Shown here: piece by piece, positions 25,301 through 34,565 of the stretch | Layout: each line of letters starts with the position of its first letter | Numbering within the stretch: position 1 is the first letter of the stretch | Assembly (NCBI GenBank): GCA_934541105.1 | Contig: CAKTDA010000006.1 | Location: 62,001-126,000 of the forward strand | Direction: 5' to 3' | DNA from: an uncultured Luteitalea sp. | GTDB taxonomy: Bacteria > Acidobacteriota > Vicinamibacteria > Vicinamibacterales > Vicinamibacteraceae | DNA: 64,000 nucleotides | The notes under the pieces: model-generated | What the model was told of the DNA's origin: nothing | The model's input: only the letters and a program-made list of their open reading frames with translations | Databases searched by the model: none | Translations under genes and position numbers: made by a program

Positions 25301-25965
25301 CTTGCCCTCACCCACCGGCGATAGACGCGCCAGCCAGCCCACCCAAGCAAGACACTCCACAGCACCACGCGGAAATGGAACCCGGTTTTCCCGTTGTCCT
25401 CGATCACGATCTCGGGGTCGTAGTCCACGGGAACCGGGAACTCCACCGGTTCCCCGCCGGGCGCCCTGACGGCCGTCGCCTTCAAGGCGTACGAGCCACG
25501 CCGCGTCCACTTGAACGGCCACCACTTCCAGTGCGATCTGTTGGCGCACGTGAACGTCTGCGAGACAGCCGGGGCAAGGTAGTCCGCAAACAGCGTGCGC
25601 GGCTTGCCGGTTCCACATTCGGATTCCGTGGGCTGGCCGTTGGCAGATCGCCTCAGCTTCACCCATCCCCGATCGACCGTGAGCTCGAGGTGCACGTCGA
25701 CGTTGCACGAATTCTCCAGCGTGAACGCGAAGTCGTGCATGTGCTCGACCCCATGGGCGCACAGCGCCGCGGCCGCCTTCTGTGCCCCCCTGACCTGGGG
25801 CATCCAGCAGCCGGGCGCGATCTCTACGCCACCGGAGGCAGGCCGGGACCTCGTCAGCTGGATCGCGACTGTTTTATTCGGCGTGCAATCCTGCGCGGCC
25901 GCACTCGGCGGCCACAACACGATCGCGCCCACCGCGACGATCATGGCGGCACGCAGTCTCACCAT
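25297..25965 (-). CDS. Exported membrane-anchored protein, paralogue of the downstream lipoprotein
   Basis: A 222-residue protein with a signal peptide (hydrophobic core 8-20, cleavage near SAAAQ), a lumenal domain with about seven cysteines, and a C-terminal transmembrane helix VVLWSVLLGWAGW followed by a basic tail. The domain pattern FAFTLENSC, DVHLELTVD, TFTCANRS, YALKATAV and VPVDYDPEIVIED closely mirrors the lipoprotein encoded next, so the two arose by duplication. Start: the ATG at 25965 has GGGGAG seven bases upstream. A GTG at 26049 that overlaps the kinase stop is the alternative and would add 28 basic residues. Function unknown. Confidence 0.75.
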   Translation of the reverse strand: MVRLRAAMIVAVGAIVLWPPSAAAQDCTPNKTVAIQLTRSRPASGGVEIAPGCWMPQVRGAQKAAAALCAHGVEHMHDFAFTLENSCNVDVHLELTVDRGWVKLRRSANGQPTESECGTGKPRTLFADYLAPAVSQTFTCANRSHWKWWPFKWTRRGSYALKATAVRAPGGEPVEFPVPVDYDPEIVIEDNGKTGFHFRVVLWSVLLGWAGWRVYRRWVRAR

Positions 25966-26045
25966 CCGCAATCTCCCCTCGCGGCGCCAGGCGACCAGAC
26001 CGATGCCGGCGACCACGCCGCACGCGCGCGCGATCCGACCGGAGT

Positions 26046-28592
26046 TCACTTCGCCGCCAACAACGGCACGAACTCAGAACGTCGTCGAAGCTGATCCAGT
26101 ACATCCCGCTCCAGATAGGCCTCCGGACGGGCCCCGCCGCCGACGAGCCGCTGCAGCGCGCCGCGGGCCTGCGGAAACTGCTCGCAGATGGCGTACGCGT
26201 TCGCCAGATTCGCCAGCGGCGCCCGGCGACGCCCCGCCTGTGGTTCCAGCGCCGCGGCGTGGCGCATCGCGACCTCGCAGGCGCCCTGGCGGGCCGCCGA
26301 GTAGGCCGCATTGCCCCGCGCCTGCACGTCCGTGTCGTTGACGGCCAGCAGGGCCTCGGCCGCGGCCACGGCGCGGGCGTATGTCGCACGCGCATCCGGA
26401 CGCCGGCCCCGCGCAAGCTGCGCGTCGCCAAGGTTGCGGTGCAGCACCGGGTCGGCCGGATCGAGCCGCGCCGCCTCGGCATACAGGCGTTCGGCAACGG
26501 CCATGTCGTTCCGGCTGTAGTGGATGGTGGCGAGGTTGGTGAGCGCCCGCGCCGTCGGCCTGATGGCAATCGATCGCTCGAAGGCCGAGACCGCGTCGTC
26601 CACCTGCCCGAGCTGCAGGTGCGCGGTGCCGAGCATCTGGTACCCCCACGGGTTGTCCGGCTGCAGGTGCGTCAGTTGTCGGAAGTGCCCGAGCGCCTCC
26701 TCGTTGCGCCCGTCGTCCCAGTACAACGTGCCGAGCGCGCGGTAGTTCACCCAGCTCTCGCGCAGCCCGATCAGTTTCCTGAGGATCGCAATGCCCTCCT
26801 CCACGTGCCCCTGCTCGGCTTCGTTCCGGGCGAGCAGCCGCAGCGCCTGCTCGTTCCCGGGGTCGGCGGCGATTGCCCGCTGCAGTTCGGCGTTGGCATC
26901 GGCGGGCCGGCCGGTGGCCGTGAACACGTTGGCAAGCGCCACGCGGGCCTCGGGCAACGTCGGCTGCAGCAGGATCGCCCGGTCTGCCGCATTCCGCGCC
27001 TGCACGAGGAGCACCGGATCCGGCCGCTCGTCGTACTGCAGGATGAGGACACGCGAGAGTTCGGCAAACGCCGGGGCATACGTCGCATCGCGGCGCGTCA
27101 CCGACTCGAGCAGCGACCGCGCATGCGTGAGCACGTTGGCGCGGTCGGGGCGCTCGAGGTAGCGCCTGGCTTCGGAGTACTCGGCGGCGGACCGCACGCT
27201 CAACTGCGGCAGGGAGGCCGGCTGCTGCCGCTTCGCCTCGCCGAGCCATTCGCGCAGCTCGTCGGCGACGTTGCGCGTCAGGGTCTCGAGTTCGTCGGGC
27301 GATCCGGTCCGCGTGGCCGTCACCAGTACCGTGCCGTCTCGCGCGCGCAGGAGCGCCACGCTCACCTTCACGTCGGGGCCGATCGGAGACACCGTCGGCA
27401 CGAGAACATGCGTCAGCCCCTCGAACCGCAACGCTTCGACGAGTGCCGACATGTCGCTCGTGAGCGGCGGCACCTCACCGGCGACGAGTCGCGACTTCTC
27501 GAGCGGCCCCAGCGCTCGCCGCAGGATGTCGGCGGCCGCAGCCGACATCGTCCCCGCCGACGCTTCGTCCACGCGCGTCGTCACGGCCAGCACGCGCGGG
27601 CCGAGGACGGCCGCGCGCAGGCTCGCATCGGTGTCGCCCATCAGCGAGAGGCATGTCGGAATCGCGATTGTCGCCGTGGCGATGCGCGTCCACCAGTAGT
27701 GCCGCCGGGATCCGCGGGTCGGGGGCGCCGCGGGCAGCATCGCGAGCAGTGCCGCGCCATCGGGGAAGCGGTCCTCGGGCGCGTCGGATCGGGCGCGCAG
27801 CGCGACGCCGCGCAGCGTGGTCATCACGCCTCGGGGCCATGGGTGGCCCGGGGGCGCGTCCACCGCCAGCACGTCGTCGATCAGCACGCCCATGCTGAAC
27901 ACGTCGGCCGCGGGGGACGGTGTCGCGCCGCGCACGACTTCGGGCGCCGCGAACTTCGGCGTGAACGCGGGCCGGCGCGTCGTGTCGCCGACCACCGTCG
28001 TCGTCAGGCGCGAGAGGACGAGCGCAATGCCGAAGTCCACGACCTTGGCCCTTGTGTCCGGCGTGACGAGGACGTTGCGCGGCTTGAGATCGCAGTGGAC
28101 CACGCCCTTCGCGTGCGCGTAGGCCACGGCCTCGGCGACCTGGCGGATCACGGCCACGACGTCGGACGGCGCGCGCGGCACCTGGATCCACTCGGAGAGC
28201 GGCTCCCCCTCGACGTACTCCATGACGAGCGCCGGCGGGGACGTGTCGATGACGTCCTGCACGCCGGCAATCGACGGATGACTCAGGCCGGCAAGGGCAC
28301 GGCCTTCGCGCAGCAGGCGGCGGCGCGCCTCGGCGTCCTCGAGCCAGAGGTCGCGCACGCGCTTGATCGCCACATGCCGGTCGAGCCGCATGTCATGGGC
28401 GAGATCGACCATCCCCATGCCGCCGGTGCCGAGTTCGCGGATGATGCGATACCGGCCGGCAAGGATCTCGGGGCCGCCGGCATGCCGCAGCTGGAGCGGG
28501 CCGCCCGGCTCGGCGCCGACGTCGGTCGGCGCCACCGCCGGGGCGCGTGCGATGTCGGCCGCCCGGCTCCCGGGCGGCTGCGCCGGCATCAT
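26046..28592 (-). CDS. Ser/Thr protein kinase with C-terminal TPR repeats
   Basis: About 848 residues. The kinase domain (about 47-290) has the glycine loop LGTGGMGMV (54-62), lysine K77, catalytic H166-C-D168 in HCDLKPRN, D186-F-G and FAAPEV. The usual HRD arginine is Cys, as in RD-minus kinases that do not depend on activation-loop phosphorylation. A short hydrophobic segment (about 299-318) probably spans the membrane. A region of about 150 residues resembling a TolB-like N-domain follows, and then at least eight TPR-like units to the C-terminus. It heads an operon with two exported paralogous proteins. Start codon is one of two adjacent ATGs (28592 or 28589); no strong ribosome site is seen. 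Confidence 0.9.
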   Translation of the reverse strand: MMPAQPPGSRAADIARAPAVAPTDVGAEPGGPLQLRHAGGPEILAGRYRIIRELGTGGMGMVDLAHDMRLDRHVAIKRVRDLWLEDAEARRRLLREGRALAGLSHPSIAGVQDVIDTSPPALVMEYVEGEPLSEWIQVPRAPSDVVAVIRQVAEAVAYAHAKGVVHCDLKPRNVLVTPDTRAKVVDFGIALVLSRLTTTVVGDTTRRPAFTPKFAAPEVVRGATPSPAADVFSMGVLIDDVLAVDAPPGHPWPRGVMTTLRGVALRARSDAPEDRFPDGAALLAMLPAAPPTRGSRRHYWWTRIATATIAIPTCLSLMGDTDASLRAAVLGPRVLAVTTRVDEASAGTMSAAAADILRRALGPLEKSRLVAGEVPPLTSDMSALVEALRFEGLTHVLVPTVSPIGPDVKVSVALLRARDGTVLVTATRTGSPDELETLTRNVADELREWLGEAKRQQPASLPQLSVRSAAEYSEARRYLERPDRANVLTHARSLLESVTRRDATYAPAFAELSRVLILQYDERPDPVLLVQARNAADRAILLQPTLPEARVALANVFTATGRPADANAELQRAIAADPGNEQALRLLARNEAEQGHVEEGIAILRKLIGLRESWVNYRALGTLYWDDGRNEEALGHFRQLTHLQPDNPWGYQMLGTAHLQLGQVDDAVSAFERSIAIRPTARALTNLATIHYSRNDMAVAERLYAEAARLDPADPVLHRNLGDAQLARGRRPDARATYARAVAAAEALLAVNDTDVQARGNAAYSAARQGACEVAMRHAAALEPQAGRRRAPLANLANAYAICEQFPQARGALQRLVGGGARPEAYLERDVLDQLRRRSEFVPLLAAK

Positions 28593-28631
28593 GGGGTTGC
28601 TGCCCACGTAGGTCCTGATTGTGAAGCTCCT

Positions 28632-28661
28632 ACTTAAGGGTCGCAGGGGGAACGTTGTCAA
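28632..28661 (-). promoter_or_regulatory. Possible promoter of the kinase operon
   Basis: On the minus strand TTGACA (28661-28656) is separated by 18 bases from TTAAGT (28637-28632), about 40 bases before the kinase start. The -35 is perfect; the -10 is weak (three of six). Confidence 0.35.
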
Positions 28662-28724
28662 GCACCTTGACCATCCCTGATCGCGGCGGTACGCTGCCCG
28701 TTCGGGCCTGGCGGCCCGGACGCC

Positions 28725-28952
28725 ATGGCTGACCACGGACTTACGGACGACCAGTACGAGGTGCTGGGAGAATCAGGTGATTGCTGCGTCTACCGGTGCG
28801 AGCACGGCTGCCTGCACCTGCAGATCGGCGACCTGAACCTCCGCATCGAAGACGACCGGTTCGCCGAGCTGGCCGAGGCGGTCGCCGCTGCCGCGCAGGG
28901 CGACCCCTCGCTGCTCCGCTGGAGCACCCAGGGCGGCGGCCAGGCGCACTGA
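28725..28952 (+). CDS. Small hypothetical protein with cysteine pair
   Basis: A 75-residue acidic protein divergent from the kinase operon. It has a Cys-rich strand CCVYRCEHGC near residues 20-29, then LHLQIGDLNLRIEDDRFAELAEAV, a pattern reminiscent of small domains of unknown function with a C-x(3-4)-C-x3-C knuckle and an I-G-x(2)-L-x-(I/L) strand. The coding character (third-position GC, acidic composition) supports translation, but no Shine-Dalgarno is visible. It may bind a metal through the cysteines. No known partner; it could belong to either divergent neighbour. From here to 29185 the sequence holds only an uncertain start region of the next gene. Confidence 0.6.
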   Translation: MADHGLTDDQYEVLGESGDCCVYRCEHGCLHLQIGDLNLRIEDDRFAELAEAVAAAAQGDPSLLRWSTQGGGQAH

Positions 28953-29185
28953 TCCGCACATCCCCGCAACATCCGGTCCCTCCAATTCGTCCCACTGACA
29001 TCACCGTTCGTCCCTAACCCGTTGTGAGCGGGTGGCGGGACGGGATAGCACGGGACGTGGCTTGGCTCAGCGGTATGCCCACGTCCTCCGCCTCCGCGTC
29101 GGTGCGTGAGTCCCCTCCAGTGCCGGACGGGGCTGGCGCGTTGCGCGTCGGCGGGCTGCGAACCGCTGTCGTGGACACGCTCCGC

Positions 29186-30307
29186 ATGCCGAACGCCTCG
29201 CACACCGACGCCTTCGAACGCCACGGCTGGCTGCTGCTCGCCGTCATCCTCTTCGTCCTGAGCGCGGTGACGATGCCGCAGCTCGCCCTGCAGTACCGGA
29301 TGCGTGGGGTGGAGCTGCCGCTGGCCGAGATCGTCTTCTCGGGCTTCGCGACGTGGCTCCCGTTCCTGCTGCTCGCCCCGGCCATCTTCACGCTCGCCCG
29401 GCGCTTCCCCCTCGAGCCCGGCAGTTGGCGGCGCTCGCTGCTGGTCCACCTTGTCGGTTCGCTCGGTGTCTGCGTCGCGTACGCCGGTTGCCGCTGGGCC
29501 GTGAGTCACATGCCCGTCGTGGACCCCGCGCCGCTGCCGTTCTCGTGGCTGCTCGTGTCGCAGTTCTACCTCGCCTTCCAGTCCTACTGGGTGCTGGTGG
29601 CGGTGCACCAGGCCTGGCACAACTACAAGCGCTTCCGCGACCGCGCCCTGCGGGCCTCCCAGCTCGAGGCACGGCTTGCGCGCGCGCAGCTCGAAGTGCT
29701 CAAGGGCCAGCTGCACCCGCACTTCCTCTTCAACACGCTCAACGCCATCTCGACGCTCGTGCACCGCGACGCGCGGGCCGCCGACGAGATGATCACGCAG
29801 CTCAGCGACCTGCTGCGGATGTCACTCGACTCGATCGGGGTCCAGGAGGTGCGCCTCGGACAGGAAGTGGAGTTCCTGAGCCGCTACCTGGATATCCAGC
29901 GCACACGCTTCCAGGATCGGCTGCGCGTGGACATCGACGTGCCGGAACACCTGCTCGACATCTTCGTACCTAATCAGGTGCTCCAGCCCATCGCCGAGAA
30001 CGCCATCAAGCACGGGCTGGCCGCACGCGCCGAGTGCGGGCGCATCGAGGTGACCGCGAGGCGCAACGGCCACTGGATCGACCTCGCGGTCCGCGACGAT
30101 GGTCCCGGCTTCAGGCTCGGGCCCGAAGGCCTCCCGATGCGCGGCATCGGCCTGCGCAACACCCGCGAGCGCCTCCGTGAGCTCTATGGCCCCGGCGCCG
30201 TCCTCACCTTGTCGAACCACCCGGATGGCGGCGCGATCGTACGCCTGCGCCTGCCGATTGGAGATGCCGCGGATCGCCCCGCGCAAGCCGAAGGAGTGCC
30301 AGCATGA
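29186..30307 (+). CDS. LytS-type sensor histidine kinase
   Basis: A 373-residue membrane sensor kinase of the LytS/YehU family. Four hydrophobic helices (about 15-31, 45-70, 85-101, 119-140) form the sensor without a large periplasmic loop. They are followed by the phospho-acceptor motif with H179 in LHPHFLFNTLN, the N box ENAIKHGL and the G box DDGPGFRLG. It phosphorylates the LytTR regulator whose ATG overlaps its stop (ATGA). The start is uncertain: the ATG at 29186 gives the usual short N-terminus, while an ATG at 29075 or GTG at 29024 would add 37-54 residues; none has a good ribosome site. Confidence 0.9.
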   Translation: MPNASHTDAFERHGWLLLAVILFVLSAVTMPQLALQYRMRGVELPLAEIVFSGFATWLPFLLLAPAIFTLARRFPLEPGSWRRSLLVHLVGSLGVCVAYAGCRWAVSHMPVVDPAPLPFSWLLVSQFYLAFQSYWVLVAVHQAWHNYKRFRDRALRASQLEARLARAQLEVLKGQLHPHFLFNTLNAISTLVHRDARAADEMITQLSDLLRMSLDSIGVQEVRLGQEVEFLSRYLDIQRTRFQDRLRVDIDVPEHLLDIFVPNQVLQPIAENAIKHGLAARAECGRIEVTARRNGHWIDLAVRDDGPGFRLGPEGLPMRGIGLRNTRERLRELYGPGAVLTLSNHPDGGAIVRLRLPIGDAADRPAQAEGVPA

Positions 30308-31089
30308 CCCTGCGAACCCTGATCGTGGACGACGAACCGCTCGCCCGCGAGCGCGTGCGGATGATGCTCGGCATGCACGACGACATGGCGGTCGTGGGCG
30401 AGTGCGGCGATGGGCAGCAGGCCATCACGGCCATCCGTGAGCACCGGCCAGACCTCGTCTTCCTCGACGTGCAGATGCCGGGCGTGGACGGCTTCGGCGT
30501 GCTGCGCGCCCTCGAGGGCGACACGCTGCCCTATGTGGTGTTCGTGACGGCCTACGACCAGTACGCGCTGCGGGCCTTCGAGGTGCACGCGCTCGACTAC
30601 GTGCTGAAGCCGTTCAACGCCGAGCGGTTCTCGCAGGCCCTCCAGCGGGCGCGCACGACGATCATGCGTCGGGCCGAGACCGATGGCAGTGTCGACGAGG
30701 GCCGGCTGCGCTCGCTCGTGGCCTCGCTGACCGCCGAGCAGCGCGAGAAGCAACGCATCGTCGTGAAGTCGTCGGGCCGCGTGTTCTTCGTCAAGGTCGA
30801 CGACATCGACTGGATCGAGGCCGAGGGCAACTACGTGCGGCTGCACATGGGCGCGCAGTCGCACCTGTTGCGCGAGACCATGAAGGGGATGGAAACGGTG
30901 CTCGACGCGTCGCAGTTCATCCGCATCCACCGATCGACGATCGTCAACGCCGACCGCATCCGCGAACTGCAGCCGCTGTTCCACGGTGAGTACGCCGTCA
31001 TCCTGCGCGACGGCACACGCCTCGTGGCCAGCCGCGGCCCGGACAACCGCCTGAAGAAGCTGCTCGCCGAAGCCACGATTCACGGATAG
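30304..31089 (+). CDS. LytTR-family response regulator
   Basis: A 261-residue response regulator. The receiver domain has the acidic pair D9-D10, phospho-acceptor D55 in LVFLDVQMPG, the Thr in FVTAYDQYAL and the Lys in YVLKPFNAE. Residues about 150-255 are a LytTR DNA-binding domain (IDWIEAEGNYVRLH, FIRIHRSTIVN). It is translated with the LytS-type kinase by an ATGA overlap. LytTR regulators bind direct repeats upstream of their targets; no such target is obvious in the window, although the divergent small gene is close. Confidence 0.94.
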   Translation: MTLRTLIVDDEPLARERVRMMLGMHDDMAVVGECGDGQQAITAIREHRPDLVFLDVQMPGVDGFGVLRALEGDTLPYVVFVTAYDQYALRAFEVHALDYVLKPFNAERFSQALQRARTTIMRRAETDGSVDEGRLRSLVASLTAEQREKQRIVVKSSGRVFFVKVDDIDWIEAEGNYVRLHMGAQSHLLRETMKGMETVLDASQFIRIHRSTIVNADRIRELQPLFHGEYAVILRDGTRLVASRGPDNRLKKLLAEATIHG

Positions 31090-31098
31090 GGCGCACGA

Positions 31099-32472
31099 CT
31101 ACCGCGCCGGCAGGTAGACGTCGAACCGGCTCCCCACTTCGGGGCGGCTCTCGACACGCACGAACCCCTGGTGCCCGCGCACGATGCCGAGCACGCTCGA
31201 GAGCCCGAGGCCCGTGCCCTTGCCGACGTCCTTCGTCGTGAAGAAGGGGTCGAAGATGCGGTCCATGTGATCGGCCGCGATGCCCGTCCCCGTGTCGCTC
31301 ACCGACACGCGCACGAACGGGCCGGGCCGCGCGCCTTCCGAGACGTCGTGCGCCTCGAGCAGGACATTCGCGGCAGCCATCGACAGCTGCCCGCCACCGG
31401 GCATCGCATCACGGGCATTCAGGCACAGGTTCAGCAGCACCTGGTGCAGCTGCGTGGCGTCGCCCTCGATCTCCCGGAGATCCGGGGGCGCGTCGATCAC
31501 GACCTCGATGTCGCGCGGGAAGGTCTCGCGCGCGATCTTCTCCATCTCGCCCAGCAGGTCGCCGACCGCCAGCCGCGCCCGCACCGCCGGCTCGCCGCGC
31601 GCGAAGGTCAGGAGCTTGCCGATGATCGACGAGCCGCGCTGCGCGGCCTGCTCCAGCGTGTCGAGCATCTCGCGATCCTCGCGATCGGCGACACGTCCGC
31701 GGAGCAGCGGCGCAATCATCATCACCGGCGTGAGCACGTTGTTCAGGTCGTGCGCGATGCCGCTGGCAAGCGCGCCGACGGCCTCCATGCGCTGGACCTG
31801 CAGCAACTGGCGCTCGATCTGCCGGCGCTCGGTGACGTCCTGCACGATGCCCGTGACGCGCACCGCCTTGCCGTCATCGTCGGTGATGACGTCGGCGCCC
31901 TCGGCCCACACCATCCGCACCGTCCCGTCGGGCCACACGATGCGGTAGTCGAGGCGCTGCGGCGCACCTCCTCCCTGGATGGCCGCGCGGTTGGCCTCGA
32001 CGACCCGGTCCCGATCGTCAGGGTGGATGGCGTTCAAGGCAATCTCGCGGGAGTTCGCAAGGGTCGTGCCCCGCGGGATGCCGAAGATCGTGAACATCTG
32101 ATCCGACCACTCGAGCCGGTTCTCGGGGATGTCGAACGTCCAGACACCGAGCTGCGCGATCTGTTGGGCTCGCTCCAGTTGAGACTTCGTCACCCGAAGC
32201 GCATGTTCGGCCGCCGCGCGCCGCGAGAGCTCAAGCCGCAGGAGCATCCACAGCAGCACGGCCGTGACCGCAACGAAGGCCAGGCCCTTGATGGTGGCGA
32301 CCGCCGAGTAGGTCGGCGGCCCGGGGACGAACCATCCGAGCGCCCAGTCCGAGAGCAGGATCCACAGCGCCGCGAACCCGGCATATGGCAGGACGATGCG
32401 TGCGGTGGAACGCTGGAGGCCGTCGGGCCCCCGGGCCGACGCGTTGCTCATGTGCGGATGAGTATGTCGCAA
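31099..32472 (-). CDS. PAS-domain sensor histidine kinase
   Basis: A 457-residue membrane histidine kinase: two N-terminal hydrophobic helices (about 27-47 and 60-80) separated by a short loop, a PAS domain with its PAC end (about 105-215, ending in VTGIVQDVTERR), a DHp domain with the His in ASGIAHDLNNVL, and an HATPase domain with NLCLNARDAM, DTGTGI and GKGTGLGLS. It resembles the PAS kinases of the NtrB-like group. There is no response regulator beside it, so it is an orphan; the LytTR regulator gene ends only 9 bases away but convergent. A start at 32451 (seven codons in) is equally possible. Confidence 0.9.
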   Translation of the reverse strand: MRHTHPHMSNASARGPDGLQRSTARIVLPYAGFAALWILLSDWALGWFVPGPPTYSAVATIKGLAFVAVTAVLLWMLLRLELSRRAAAEHALRVTKSQLERAQQIAQLGVWTFDIPENRLEWSDQMFTIFGIPRGTTLANSREIALNAIHPDDRDRVVEANRAAIQGGGAPQRLDYRIVWPDGTVRMVWAEGADVITDDDGKAVRVTGIVQDVTERRQIERQLLQVQRMEAVGALASGIAHDLNNVLTPVMMIAPLLRGRVADREDREMLDTLEQAAQRGSSIIGKLLTFARGEPAVRARLAVGDLLGEMEKIARETFPRDIEVVIDAPPDLREIEGDATQLHQVLLNLCLNARDAMPGGGQLSMAAANVLLEAHDVSEGARPGPFVRVSVSDTGTGIAADHMDRIFDPFFTTKDVGKGTGLGLSSVLGIVRGHQGFVRVESRPEVGSRFDVYLPAR

Positions 32473-32482
32473 TCCGCCGCGT

Positions 32483-33376
32483 CTAGGGCAGGAACGGGAA
32501 GAGCCGCTTGATGTCGTCGGCGTTCGGGCGTCGTCCGTACTCGCAGATCTCGAACGCCTCGGCCTGCCGCACCTTCGCCGCGGCTTCCTTGCCGTAGTAC
32601 TTCTCGAGCGAGGCGCGCACGGCGGCGTTCGGCACGTTGGCGCGCGTCTTCTTCAGCCACTCACGGCGCGCCTTCGGGTCGGCGGGCACCTGATCGAGCG
32701 TGCCGGCGTGCCAGGGCAGCCACTCGTACACCTGCGAGACGTGCGCGTCGAGCGCGTCGATCTTCTTCTCGAACGTGTCCGTGATGTCCACCGCGATGTC
32801 GGGCGAGAACGGGTTCGGCTTCTGGAAGTTGTCCTGGTAGTACAGGAACACCGGGTTCTTCTTCAGCGCCGGCGCATGGGTGAGGATGTTGGGCACCGTC
32901 ACCATGAACGCCGCGTCCTGCAGCAGCACGCCGGTGTAGCGGTGGTCCGGGTGGTAGTCGTTGGGCCGCGGCCCGAGCACGAGGTCGGCGTTCACCTCGC
33001 GGATCTGCGCGATGATCTGCTCGCGCACCGCGAGCGACGGCACCAGCTCGCCGTCGTGATTGTCGAGCACCACGTACTCGATGCCGAGACGCCGCCCCAC
33101 CTCCTGCGCCTCGGCACGGCGTCTCGCGGCCAGGATGCCGCCGCCCATCTCGTGATGCCCGGCGTCGCCGTTCGTCACCGAGACGAAGCGGACCTTGTGC
33201 CCGAGCGCCGCCCACTTGGCGGCCGTGCCGGCCGAGCGGATGTCGCAATCATCGGGATGGGCGCCGAACATGATGATGCTCAACTTCGCGGAGGGCGCGG
33301 GCTGCGCCACTGCGGACGGCGCACCAGCCGCCAGCACGGCGGCAACGAGCAGCGAGAACGAGAACCTGTACGACAC
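32483..33376 (-). CDS. Secreted PIG-L (LmbE-like) deacetylase
   Basis: A 297-residue zinc-dependent N-acetylglucosaminyl-type deacetylase of the PIG-L/LmbE family. A signal peptide (hydrophobic 6-18, cleavage near SAVAQ) is followed by the metal and catalytic motif A-H-P-D-D in IIMFGAHPDDCD, and the third ligand in YHPDH (about residue 145). A substrate loop RPNDYHPDHRYTG is typical. The GTG start at 33376 has AGGAG six bases upstream; ATG candidates further upstream lack one. It probably removes an acetyl group from a periplasmic amino sugar or related substrate. The same-strand histidine kinase lies 11 bases downstream. Confidence 0.92.
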   Translation of the reverse strand: MSYRFSFSLLVAAVLAAGAPSAVAQPAPSAKLSIIMFGAHPDDCDIRSAGTAAKWAALGHKVRFVSVTNGDAGHHEMGGGILAARRRAEAQEVGRRLGIEYVVLDNHDGELVPSLAVREQIIAQIREVNADLVLGPRPNDYHPDHRYTGVLLQDAAFMVTVPNILTHAPALKKNPVFLYYQDNFQKPNPFSPDIAVDITDTFEKKIDALDAHVSQVYEWLPWHAGTLDQVPADPKARREWLKKTRANVPNAAVRASLEKYYGKEAAAKVRQAEAFEICEYGRRPNADDIKRLFPFLP

Positions 33377-33496
33377 GAGTGACTCCTGGGAGGGCGGGGA
33401 CCGTTGCCCGCGGTGGCAGCCTACATGCGCGGCCCCTCGCGCCGCAAACGACGCGGGGTGACGCGCAGGCGTCCGACGTGTCCGACGCACGGACTC

Positions 33497-34480
33497 TCAT
33501 GGGCCTTCGTGGCCGTCGATCTCCAGGTCGAGGGGGAGCGTCGATCTGACCATCGACGCCTGCGGATGGCGGCGCGGCGCCGCGAGCCATGCGTCCACGT
33601 CCTCGCGGCGAGGCAGCGACGGCTGAGCGCCCTCGCGCATCACGGTGAGCGCACCTGCCGCATTGCCGCGGCGCATCGCGTCGCCCGTTGTGAGGCCCTC
33701 GGCAAGCGCCACCGCGAATGCCCCCACGAATGCATCCCCCGCGGCCGTCGTGTCCACGACGTCCACCGGGAATCCGGCCTCGGCTTCCGTTCCGCCATCG
33801 GCCGCAAAGAGCAGGGCGCCCGAGGCACCGAGCGTGAGCACGATGTGGCGCGCGCCACGCGCGCGCAGTGCCTCGACCGCCGCGGTGTGGTCACTGGCGC
33901 CACCGGCGACCGCCAGGATCTCGGACTCGTTGACCACGAGGTAGTCCACGACCCCGAGCAGCGCGTCGGGAAGTGACGTCGCCGGCGCGGCGTTGAGGAC
34001 GACGCATGCGCCCGCCTCGTGCGCGACGCGCGCGGCCGCGCCCACGGCGTCGATCGGCACCTCGAGTTGCAGCAGCAGCACGCGGCTGGCGCCGATCGTC
34101 GCGCGCCACGCCTCGACGTCGTCCGGACCGAGCGTCCCGTTGGCGCCCGGAACGACGACGATCGTGTTCTCGCCCGCCGCGTCCACGGTGATGAGCGCGA
34201 TGCCGGACGCCATGCCGGCGCGCATCGCCAGGCCGCGGACGTCCACGCCTTCCGCGGCGAGCCCTCGCCGCATCGTCGTCCCGAACGCGTCGTCGCCGAC
34301 GCAGCCCACGATCGACACGTCGCCACCGAGGCGCCGTGCAGCGACCGCCTGGTTGGCGCCCTTCCCGCCGGGAATCGTGGCAAAGGCGCTGCCGAGGACC
34401 GTCTCGCCCGCGCACGGGAACCTGGGGGCCCGGACGACGAGATCCATGTTGATGCTGCCGACGACCGCGATGCTGGGCAT
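33497..34480 (-). CDS. rbsK: Ribokinase
   Basis: A 327-residue PfkB-family sugar kinase best matching ribokinase, phosphorylating D-ribose at O5 with ATP. Signatures are GSINMDLV (8-15), IPGGKGANQAVAARRLG (36-52), the first PfkB pattern, and DTTAAGDAFVGAF (243-255), the second, with catalytic D249. The canonical T-G-A-G-D is TAAGD here. ATG at 34480. It is divergent from a DUF1593 protein with a nucleoside-hydrolase-like motif, which would release ribose. Upstream on the minus strand is a CATAAT at 34510-34505 that may be its -10 element. No ribose transporter is in the window. Confidence 0.92.
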   Translation of the reverse strand: MPSIAVVGSINMDLVVRAPRFPCAGETVLGSAFATIPGGKGANQAVAARRLGGDVSIVGCVGDDAFGTTMRRGLAAEGVDVRGLAMRAGMASGIALITVDAAGENTIVVVPGANGTLGPDDVEAWRATIGASRVLLLQLEVPIDAVGAAARVAHEAGACVVLNAAPATSLPDALLGVVDYLVVNESEILAVAGGASDHTAAVEALRARGARHIVLTLGASGALLFAADGGTEAEAGFPVDVVDTTAAGDAFVGAFAVALAEGLTTGDAMRRGNAAGALTVMREGAQPSLPRREDVDAWLAAPRRHPQASMVRSTLPLDLEIDGHEGP

Positions 34481-34504
34481 GGACGAGGCGCGCTCCTGCA
34501 GCGG

Positions 34505-34510
34505 ATTATG
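34505..34510 (-). promoter_or_regulatory. Possible -10 element of the ribokinase gene
   Basis: CATAAT on the minus strand, 24 bases upstream of the ribokinase ATG (34480), five of six consensus bases. The divergent gene's ribosome site GGGGAG (34556-34561) lies beyond it. Confidence 0.4.
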
Positions 34511-34565
34511 CTTCCTGGCACGCAGGGCCGGCGTGCGGAACGTCGGCCGTTGACGGGGAGACACC

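Noticed and set aside
26259..28637. A 792-codon open frame on the plus strand
   Set aside because: Antisense of the Ser/Thr kinase-TPR gene; composition rich in Arg and His and no recognisable domain.
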